A stretch of 6,482 nt of DNA from an uncultured Eubacteriales bacterium (GTDB lineage: Bacteria > Bacillota > Clostridia > Christensenellales > Christensenellaceae). The stretch's first letter is position 1; each line of letters begins with the position of its first letter. The stretch is from assembly GCA_902782475.1 (NCBI GenBank), contig CACZNR010000174.1, forward strand, positions 1 to 6,482. The letters run 5' to 3'. The position numbers were made by a program, and so were the translations under genes. The notes beneath the pieces were generated by a model that worked only from the letters and a program-made list of their open reading frames with translations, did not search any database and was not told where the DNA came from. Shown here piece after piece: positions 1 to 5,449 of the stretch.

Positions 1-1194
1 ATACAGGGCTGGATAGACAGAAAAGTTGATACTCTTTCAGGTGGAGAAAAGCAGATCCTCAATCTTGCATCCGTAATCGCACTGAGACCAGATCTCCTGC
101 TGCTGGATGAGCCTATCTCACAGCTGGACAGCACATCCCAGGAGCACTTTATCGATCTGCTGAAAAAGCTCAATGATGAACTGAATATCACTGTGATCAT
201 ATGTGAACACAGGCTTGATGAGCTTCTTTCGATCTCTGACAGAGCAGTCTTCATGGACAGGGGCAGGATCGTGGCAGAAGGCAGACCGGAAATCGTACTT
301 CGGGCGATATTTGGACTGGATGAACGCTACAGGGATTTTCTTCCTTCTGTTACATCAATATGTGCATCATTGTCAGAAGGAAATGATTTTCCACTGACAT
401 TGAAAGCAGCGGCAAAACTGACGGACCGGTATACTGTAGGGGATTTTTCCTATGAGAACGGCACGGATGAAAAACAGAGCGTGATAAAGGTCAAGGATGT
501 GACCAAAAGATATGAAAGACATGGCAAGGATATCCTTGACAGCGTATGTCTTGAGCTTGGAAAAGGTGAGATAGTGTCTGTGGTCGGAGGTAACGGATCA
601 GGTAAATCCACCCTGCTCAGATGCATTGCAGGTGTGGAGAGGGTCCAGTATGGAAAGATAGTCAGCAGAGGGGGCTCCGTGAGGATGCTTCCACAGAACG
701 TTGAGACTCTGTTCAAGGCTGATTCGGTGGAGGAGGAACTTAAAGGATACTGCACAGAGCAGACTGTCAGGGACGTGTATGATATATTTGAACTTGATAA
801 TGTAAGAAACAGGCATCCTTTCGACCTGTCCGGAGGAGAACAGCAGAAACTGGCTCTTGCGATACTGTATCTAGTTGATGGAGATGTCCTCCTTCTGGAT
901 GAACCGACCAAGAATCTTGATGTGAGCTTTAAAGAGAGATTCCTGAACATACTGGAAAAGCTGGCAGGGAAAGGTCATACGATACTCATAGTTTCCCATG
1001 ACCTCGAGTTCTGTGCAAGGATATCAGACAGGGTAGGGATGCTGTTTAACGGAGAACTCACAATGGATAATGATGTCCATCACTTTTTCTCCGGAAACAC
1101 TTATTATACGACTCCTGTCAACAGGCTCATCCGGAACAGGAACAGGTTCATCATAAATAAAGAGGAACTGATGGGAGCATTGAAGAAGGCATGA
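1..1194 (+). CDS. ECF transporter ATPase, fused two-domain (A1-A2) ABC protein, 5'-truncated by window edge
   Basis: This is the ATP-hydrolysing subunit of an energy-coupling factor (ECF) importer, which drives vitamin or metal uptake at the inner face of the membrane. The reading frame is open from base 1, so 397 residues are visible and the start lies upstream. The first ABC domain is present only as its C-terminal half: signature LSGGEKQ (residues 12-18), Walker B LLLLDEP (32-38), D-loop SQLD and H-loop His70. After a linker of roughly 85 residues comes a complete second domain: Walker A GGNGSGKST (196-204), Q-loop Gln232 in MLPQN, signature LSGGEQQ (276-282), Walker B VLLLDEP (296-302) and H-loop His333. 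Both visible catalytic sets look intact. Tandem ATPase domains are known for ECF transporters of the YkoD/EcfA1A2-fusion type. The GTG at 193 is an internal Val codon, not a start. The stop overlaps the next gene by 4 bases. A generic double ABC ATPase is the alternative, made unlikely by the S-component neighbour. Confidence 0.93.
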   Translation: MQGWIDRKVDTLSGGEKQILNLASVIALRPDLLLLDEPISQLDSTSQEHFIDLLKKLNDELNITVIICEHRLDELLSISDRAVFMDRGRIVAEGRPEIVLRAIFGLDERYRDFLPSVTSICASLSEGNDFPLTLKAAAKLTDRYTVGDFSYENGTDEKQSVIKVKDVTKRYERHGKDILDSVCLELGKGEIVSVVGGNGSGKSTLLRCIAGVERVQYGKIVSRGGSVRMLPQNVETLFKADSVEEELKGYCTEQTVRDVYDIFELDNVRNRHPFDLSGGEQQKLALAILYLVDGDVLLLDEPTKNLDVSFKERFLNILEKLAGKGHTILIVSHDLEFCARISDRVGMLFNGELTMDNDVHHFFSGNTYYTTPVNRLIRNRNRFIINKEELMGALKKA

Positions 1195-1877
1195 TAAGGA
1201 AAAACATCATATCTATACTTGTGATAACAGTAAATATGACGTTGCTGTTTCTGTGGATGTTCTTCTTTCAGAAACAGTTCATGCTGGGGAGCATGCTGAT
1301 AATAATAAGCACGCTCATACTTTGCTTTGCCGGTTTTGAGTTCAAAAAGCCAAAACTCAGGGATATCGTTCTTTCTGCAGTCATGATCGCTGTGGCAGTG
1401 GCAGGAAGAGTCATTTTTTATGTGCTTCCCCAGTTCAAGCCAATGACTGCCATCATAATAGTGACAGGGATATGCCTGGGACCTGATGTGGGGTTCCTGG
1501 TCGGGGCATCATCGGCATTTGTGTCGAACATGGTATTCACTCAGGGGGTATGGACACCATTCCAGATGATCTCATTCGGGACAATAGGTTTTGTGGCAGG
1601 TCTTTTCAGGAACAGTGAGAAGATAACAAGAAGACCTTATCTCTGTGCATTGGGATTTGTTTGCGGCTGCTTCATTTATGGCTTACTGGTGGAGGGAAGT
1701 ACGATAATATTCCTTGATGAGGGAAGCAGTCTTCTGAGCATACTTGCTGTTTATGCAAGGGCCATACCTGCAAATGTGATGCATGGCCTGTCCACAGTTT
1801 TCTTCCTGTGGCTCTTTGGCCCTTCGTTCATCAGGAAGCTCAGAAGGGTCATTTCAAAATATGGGATACAGGAATAA
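1191..1877 (+). CDS. ECF transporter S component (substrate-binding membrane subunit), substrate unknown
   Basis: This 228-residue, strongly hydrophobic protein looks like the membrane subunit that binds the substrate and docks on the ECF ATPase/EcfT module. Six core helices can be placed by eye from about residue 58 to 212, after a basic stretch FKKPKLRD (51-58). A conserved-looking block AGRVIFYVLPQFKP (71-84) is followed by small-residue-rich helices, a GVWTPFQM motif (119-126) and a gly-rich helix. Two further hydrophobic segments (about 6-26 and 31-49) precede the core, so the total is about eight. Its ATG overlaps the ATPase stop as ATGA. The nearest purine-rich stretch, AGAAGG, sits only one base upstream of the ATG, so translation is probably coupled to the ATPase gene. 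An in-frame TAA at 1158 rules out a much longer start. I associate this motif style with vitamin-type S components, possibly corrinoid, but that is a weak guess. No EcfT is visible. Confidence 0.82.
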   Translation: MIRKNIISILVITVNMTLLFLWMFFFQKQFMLGSMLIIISTLILCFAGFEFKKPKLRDIVLSAVMIAVAVAGRVIFYVLPQFKPMTAIIIVTGICLGPDVGFLVGASSAFVSNMVFTQGVWTPFQMISFGTIGFVAGLFRNSEKITRRPYLCALGFVCGCFIYGLLVEGSTIIFLDEGSSLLSILAVYARAIPANVMHGLSTVFFLWLFGPSFIRKLRRVISKYGIQE

Positions 1878-1909
1878 CAAAGCAGACATGGTGCGTGTCT
1901 GCTTTGTTA
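1875..1909. terminator. Bidirectional terminator hairpin between the ECF operon and ychF
   Basis: A perfect 14-bp inverted repeat, TAACAAAGCAGACA (1875-1888) against TGTCTGCTTTGTTA (1896-1909), encloses a 7-base loop. The left arm begins inside the TAA stop codon of the S component. Both directions end with a T-rich arm (CTTTGTTA), but neither has a long uninterrupted T-run, so termination strength is uncertain. It lies between convergent genes, 13 bases from the ychF stop, and can serve both. Confidence 0.8.
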
Positions 1910-1922
1910 CATTCTTCAAATA

Positions 1923-3023
1923 TCACACATTGAACCTGAAAAGGACTATATCTCCATCCTGCATGACGTAATCCTTTCCTTCGGAACGGATCAGTCCCTT
2001 TTCCTTTGCAAGTGTCATGCTTCCTCCGAGTTCCTTGAACTGATCAAATGCAATTACTTCTGCTCTAATGAAGCCACGTTCAAAGTCACTGTGGATCTTT
2101 CCTGCAGCCTGAGGTGCCTTCGTTCCCCTTGTTATGGTCCATGCACGGACTTCAGGGGTACCTGCTGTCAGATAGCTTATGAGACCAAGAAGCTCATATG
2201 ACTTCCTTATGAGTGTATCTATACCCGATTCCTCCATGCCAAGTTCTTCTGCAAACATCTGCTTTTCCTCAGGGTCCAGGGAAGAAAGCTCTTCTTCAAC
2301 TTTTACGCAGATCCTCAGGACTTCTGTCTTATCCTTTGCAGCATAGTCGATTAGTTGTTTGAGAAGAGGAATATCTGTATCGGGCTTCGCGATATCATCC
2401 TCAGAGATGTTTGCAACATACAGCACTGGCTTTTCAGTGAGAAGGAACATATCATGTACAAAAGGCTTTTCTTCATCTGTAAATTCCATAGCTCTTACCG
2501 GAGTACCATTTTCAAGAGCAGAGTATATCTTCTTTGATACTTCAAACTCGGTCTTTGCTTCCTTATTGCCACCCTTTGCAGCTTTTTCGGATTTGACAAG
2601 TCTCTTCTGAACAGTCTCCATGTCTGCAAATATAAGCTCAAAATTTATGGTCTCCACATCGCGTACAGGGTCTATGGTACCATCCACGTGCACTATGTTC
2701 TCGTCTTCAAAACATCTGACGACCTGCAGTATCGCATCAACTTCTCTTATATGTGAAAGGAATTTGTTTCCGAGTCCTTCGCCTTTGCTGGCACCACGTA
2801 CGAGTCCGGCAATATCTACAAGTTCAATGGTAGCAGGGGTGAATTTTTCCGGATGATAGATGGAGGCAAGATAATCAAGCCTGCTGTCAGGAACACTTAC
2901 GATCCCGACGTTTGGTTCAATGGTACAGAATGGATAATTCTCACTTGCTGCACCAGCCTTGGTAATGGCATTGAACAAAGAACTCTTGCCGACATTCGGC
3001 AGTCCTACTACTCCTAATTTCAT
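1923..3023 (-). CDS. ychF: Redox/ribosome-associated ATPase YchF (OBG-family GTPase)
   Basis: YchF/OLA1 proteins are cytoplasmic P-loop NTPases of the Obg group that bind ribosomes and, unusually for the group, prefer ATP. The 366-residue length matches the family (about 363). Visible elements in order: P-loop GLPNVGKSS (7-15), switch I region NYPFCTIEPNVG (29-40), G3 DIAGLV (70-75), a GASKGEGLGNKFL stretch (77-89), His112 in the position of the catalytic His114 of E. coli YchF, an NISE motif (205-208) replacing the GTP-specific NKxD, and a C-terminal TGS domain with TAGTPEVRAW (287-295) and KAPQAAGKIHSDFERGF (302-318). The start at 3023 is preferred because MKLGVVG is the usual family N-terminus and an AGAAGGAG site precedes it. 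The frame stays open up to 3122, but that extension runs through the predicted promoter. Monocistronic by layout: divergent from uppP, convergent with the ECF operon. Confidence 0.97.
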   Translation of the reverse strand: MKLGVVGLPNVGKSSLFNAITKAGAASENYPFCTIEPNVGIVSVPDSRLDYLASIYHPEKFTPATIELVDIAGLVRGASKGEGLGNKFLSHIREVDAILQVVRCFEDENIVHVDGTIDPVRDVETINFELIFADMETVQKRLVKSEKAAKGGNKEAKTEFEVSKKIYSALENGTPVRAMEFTDEEKPFVHDMFLLTEKPVLYVANISEDDIAKPDTDIPLLKQLIDYAAKDKTEVLRICVKVEEELSSLDPEEKQMFAEELGMEESGIDTLIRKSYELLGLISYLTAGTPEVRAWTITRGTKAPQAAGKIHSDFERGFIRAEVIAFDQFKELGGSMTLAKEKGLIRSEGKDYVMQDGDIVLFRFNV

Positions 3024-3034
3024 GTCAAAAGTTT

Positions 3035-3042
3035 CTCCTTCT
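3035..3042 (-). promoter_or_regulatory. Ribosome binding site of ychF
   Basis: AGAAGGAG on the minus strand, 11 bases before the ATG at 3023. It decides the start: the upstream in-frame ATGs at 3122 and 3095 lie at the -35 and -10 elements, so they would not be in the transcript. Confidence 0.75.
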
Positions 3043-3058
3043 GAAAGACATTCAAGAA

Positions 3059-3086
3059 CTGACCGCAGATACTGTATTCCGGTCAG
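3059..3086 (-). promoter_or_regulatory. 5'-leader hairpin of the ychF transcript
   Basis: On the minus strand a perfect 7-bp pair CTGACCG / CGGTCAG (3080-3086 with 3059-3065) encloses 14 bases. These contain a smaller ATA-CAG-TAT pairing that could stack inside the loop. The structure begins only a few bases after the predicted transcription start (about 3088-3090) and ends about 16 bases before the ribosome binding site. It may be a 5' stabiliser or a regulatory element; the function is not shown by the sequence. Confidence 0.4.
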
Positions 3087-3093
3087 CCTTGTC

Positions 3094-3122
3094 ATTATAT
3101 CATTTTGTATTTTTGACCTCAA
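3094..3122 (-). promoter_or_regulatory. Sigma-A-type promoter of ychF
   Basis: On the minus strand TTGAGG (3117-3122) and a consensus TATAAT (3094-3099) are separated by exactly 17 bases. A TGA immediately before the -10 gives it an extended -10 character. Predicted transcription starts near 3088-3090, leaving a leader of about 65 bases. Confidence 0.72.
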
Positions 3123-3173
3123 TGCTTATATATTTATCCATGTATAACAACATCGCAAAAATACGTTGATCCG

Positions 3174-3182
3174 TGTTATAAT
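3174..3182 (+). promoter_or_regulatory. Extended -10 promoter of uppP
   Basis: TGTTATAAT reads as a TGn extended -10 with a consensus TATAAT (3177-3182). I see no good -35 hexamer 16-18 bases upstream, so recognition would rest on the extended -10. The expected start is near 3189, giving a leader of about 30 bases. Confidence 0.6.
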
Positions 3183-3204
3183 TTACAAGCAAATCAGAGA
3201 AGTG

Positions 3205-3211
3205 AAAAGGA
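3205..3211 (+). promoter_or_regulatory. Ribosome binding site of uppP
   Basis: AAAAGGA ends 9 bases before the ATG at 3221. It is of modest strength but well placed, and it supports that start. Confidence 0.6.
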
Positions 3212-3220
3212 AACAGTATT

Positions 3221-4015
3221 ATGAGTATTATTGAAGCCATAATCCTTGGTATAGTCCAGGGACTTACAGAATTTCTCCCAGTATCAAGCAGTGGTCATCT
3301 CGTACTGACCCAGAAGATACTTGGCATTGATGGAAATCTCCTGTTTTTTGATACTATGCTTCATGTAGGAACGCTGGCAGCAGTGTTCATAGTTTTCTGG
3401 CCGGATGTCAGAGAGATATTTAAGGACCTCTTTGGAAGATTTACATGGATCCTCGCAGTAGCTACGATACCTGCTGTAATAGTTGGTGTAGTATTTGATG
3501 ATTTCATAGAGTCCACATTCGGGGGAGAGTTCCTTGGTTTTGGTTTTATCACGACCAGTGTGCTTCTTGTACTTTCAGAGATCCTGTATAAGCGCAAAGC
3601 TCCAAAATATACTACAAAACAGAGCATCACGTTCCCTGTGGCTTTGGAAGTTGGTATCATGCAGGCTTTTGCAATGCTTCCGGGAGTATCCAGATCCGGA
3701 TCCACACTGGCAGGTAGCCTGAGCTGCAGGATGGAAAGGAATCTTGCAACAAGATTTATTTCTCTTATGTCCATACCGGTGATATTAGGTTCCGGACTGA
3801 AACAGGGATATGACATGATAAAGGACGGGGCAGGAGAGATATTTCTCGCACCGACTATCATAGGAATGATAGTTGCTGCAGTTGTAGGATATATTGCCGG
3901 CAAGCTCCTGATCAGCATAGTGAAAAAGCATAAGCTCTATGGTTTTGCAGTATATACATGCATATTGGGTATCCTTGTCATACTGGATCAGTATGTTTTC
4001 CATATAATATTTTAA
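3221..4015 (+). CDS. uppP: Undecaprenyl-diphosphatase UppP (BacA family)
   Basis: This integral membrane enzyme dephosphorylates undecaprenyl diphosphate to the monophosphate, recycling the lipid carrier for peptidoglycan and other envelope polymers; extra copies can raise bacitracin tolerance. The protein is 264 residues, normal for the family. The two hallmark active-site regions are intact: QGLTEFLPVSSSGHL (13-27), holding the catalytic-site Glu and His26, and PGVSRSGST (154-162), with Arg158 in the essential phosphate-binding position. Alternating hydrophobic helices run the full length, for example 74-92, 105-121, 179-191 and the C-terminal segment. The start at 3221 has a nearby ribosome binding site, and the N-terminus MSIIEAIILG is typical. 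It has its own promoter, divergent from ychF, and its own terminator, so it is probably monocistronic. BcrC/PAP2-type phosphatases are ruled out by the motifs. Confidence 0.97.
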   Translation: MSIIEAIILGIVQGLTEFLPVSSSGHLVLTQKILGIDGNLLFFDTMLHVGTLAAVFIVFWPDVREIFKDLFGRFTWILAVATIPAVIVGVVFDDFIESTFGGEFLGFGFITTSVLLVLSEILYKRKAPKYTTKQSITFPVALEVGIMQAFAMLPGVSRSGSTLAGSLSCRMERNLATRFISLMSIPVILGSGLKQGYDMIKDGAGEIFLAPTIIGMIVAAVVGYIAGKLLISIVKKHKLYGFAVYTCILGILVILDQYVFHIIF

Positions 4016-4094
4016 AAGCATATAAGCTGCATCTCGTTGCTCTAGGCTTTACAACACTGATGCTATATATTTAAGAGAATTATTAAATGTGAAA

Positions 4095-4134
4095 AAAGGC
4101 CAGTCAATCAAAAATCTTTGATTGGCTGGCCTTT
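4095..4134. terminator. Bidirectional intrinsic terminator shared by uppP and serS
   Basis: An 18-bp stem (4095-4112 with 4117-4134, one T-G wobble at 4104/4125 on the + strand, A-C mismatch on the - strand) carries a 4-base AATC loop. On the + strand it is followed by AGC and six T (4138-4143). On the - strand six T follow almost directly (complement of 4092-4097). The serS stop is only 15 bases away. The 79 bases between the uppP stop and the stem (4016-4094) hold nothing I can identify. Confidence 0.93.
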
Positions 4135-4149
4135 AGCTTTTTTGGTATT

Positions 4150-5433
4150 TTATTTTTTCTCTATCAGTTTCTGTCCACCCATGTAAGGCTGAAGTACTTC
4201 AGGGATGCGTACAGAACCATCTTCCTGAAGGTTGTTTTCAAGAAAAGCGATGAGCATTCTTGGAGGAGCCACAACTGTGTTGTTGAGAGTGTGTGCAAAG
4301 TAATTGCCGTTTTCTCCTCTTACACGGATCTTGAGTCTTCTTGCCTGTGCATCTCCAAGATTTGAACAGCTTCCTACTTCAAAATACTTCTTCTGTCTTG
4401 GTGACCAGGCTTCCACGTCTATAGACTTTACTTTAAGGTCTGCCAGGTCTCCTGAACAGCATTCAAGAGTTCTTACCGGTATATCCATTGATCTGAAAAG
4501 ATCAACTGTGTTCTGCCACAGTTTGTCAAACCACATCTTACTGTCCTCAGGTTTACAGATAACTATCATTTCCTGTTTCTCGAACTGATGGATACGGTAA
4601 ACGCCTCTTTCCTCGATACCGTGAGCACCTTTTTCTTTTCTGAAGCATGGGCTGTAGCTTGTCAGTGTATATGGAAGTGAATCTTCAGGATTAAGGGTAT
4701 CAATGAACTTACCTATCATTGAATGTTCACTGGTTCCGATAAGATAAAGATCCTCACCTTCGATCTTGTACATCATTGAATCCATCTCGGCAAAACTCAT
4801 TACACCTGTAACGACATTGCTTCTGATCATGAAAGGTGGTACACAGTATGTGAATCCACGGTTGATCATGAAATCACGTGCATATGAGATGACTGCAGAA
4901 TGAAGCCTTGCGATATCTCCCATGAGATAATAGAAACCATTGCCTGCAACTTTTCTTGCAGCATCAAGATCTATTCCGTTGAAGCTTTCCATGATGTCTG
5001 TATGATAAGGGATCTCAAAATCCGGTACAACAGGCTCGCCATAACGCTGTACTTCAACATTCTCACTGTCATCCTTACCGATAGGAACTGAAGGATCGAT
5101 AATATTAGGGATGATCATCATCTTCTTGAGAAGTTCCTCTTCGACCTCGGTTTCTCTGGCTGACAGCTCATCGATCTTTCTGGCATCATCAGCCATCTCA
5201 GCCTTTACTGATTCAGCCTCGTCCCTTTTTCCTTCCTTCATGAGCTTTCCGATCTCTTTGCTGACTCTGTTCCTCTTGGCACGAAGAGCTTCGACTTCTC
5301 CCTTTATGTCTCTGTTCTCTCTGTCAAGGGCGATGACTTCATCAACAAGTGGAAGTTTACTGTCCTGGAATTTGTTCCTGATGTTCTGTTTAACTATCTC
5401 AGGATTCTCTCTTACAAATTTAATGTCTAACAT
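4150..5433 (-). CDS. serS: Serine--tRNA ligase (SerRS, class II)
   Basis: SerRS charges tRNA-Ser (and tRNA-Sec where present) with serine via seryl-adenylate in the cytoplasm. The 427 residues match bacterial SerRS. The N-terminal part, about 30-105, is charged and heptad-like (RENRDIKGEVEALRAKRNRV): the long antiparallel coiled coil that grips the tRNA variable arm. The class II core follows, with TSEHS (234-238), motif 2 CFRKEKGAHGIEERG (263-277) leading into YRIHQFEKQEM, a zinc-free serine pocket region with GSCSNLGDAQARR (354-366), and motif 3 NNTVVAPPRMLIAFLEN (384-400). The usual ending PEVLQPYMGG is present. The start at 5433 is chosen because MLDIKFVREN is the canonical N-terminus and AGAGG lies 7 bases upstream; the longer open frame to 5487 overlaps argS. 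It is the second gene of an operon, 16 bases after argS. The motif 2 loop is unlike the E. coli form (see findings). Confidence 0.97.
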   Translation of the reverse strand: MLDIKFVRENPEIVKQNIRNKFQDSKLPLVDEVIALDRENRDIKGEVEALRAKRNRVSKEIGKLMKEGKRDEAESVKAEMADDARKIDELSARETEVEEELLKKMMIIPNIIDPSVPIGKDDSENVEVQRYGEPVVPDFEIPYHTDIMESFNGIDLDAARKVAGNGFYYLMGDIARLHSAVISYARDFMINRGFTYCVPPFMIRSNVVTGVMSFAEMDSMMYKIEGEDLYLIGTSEHSMIGKFIDTLNPEDSLPYTLTSYSPCFRKEKGAHGIEERGVYRIHQFEKQEMIVICKPEDSKMWFDKLWQNTVDLFRSMDIPVRTLECCSGDLADLKVKSIDVEAWSPRQKKYFEVGSCSNLGDAQARRLKIRVRGENGNYFAHTLNNTVVAPPRMLIAFLENNLQEDGSVRIPEVLQPYMGGQKLIEKK

Positions 5434-5440
5434 TTCAGTA

Positions 5441-5445
5441 CCTCT
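5441..5445 (-). promoter_or_regulatory. Ribosome binding site of serS
   Basis: AGAGG on the minus strand, 7 bases before the ATG at 5433 and placed in the short gap just after the argS stop (5450-5452). It supports the shorter serS start and translation from the argS-serS transcript. Confidence 0.6.
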
Positions 5446-5449
5446 AATA

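Noticed and set aside
193..195. GTG as start of a single-domain ATPase gene
   Set aside because: The frame is open to base 1 and encodes the signature, Walker B and D-loop of a first ABC domain upstream, so the GTG is an internal valine codon.
450..950. Minus-strand open frame of 166 codons under the ATPase gene
   Set aside because: It lies wholly opposite the second ABC domain, its composition (Ser/Leu/Pro-rich) fits a shadow, and no promoter or domain supports it.
1130..1148. Short tandem GGAACA repeat
   Set aside because: Only two copies, inside the ATPase coding frame, giving an Arg-Asn-Arg-Asn-Arg stretch; too short to call a repeat element.
3024..3122. N-terminal extension of YchF by 33 codons
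   Set aside because: The extension overlaps the predicted -35/-10 promoter and leader hairpin, while the internal ATG at 3023 gives the canonical N-terminus and has a ribosome binding site.
3361..3918. Minus-strand open frame of 185 codons under uppP
   Set aside because: It mirrors a conserved membrane protein gene and shows no motif; the coding signal belongs to uppP.
4016..4094. Possible small RNA or small gene between uppP and the terminator
   Set aside because: Only 79 AT-rich bases with no ribosome binding site, no useful open frame and no clear promoter.
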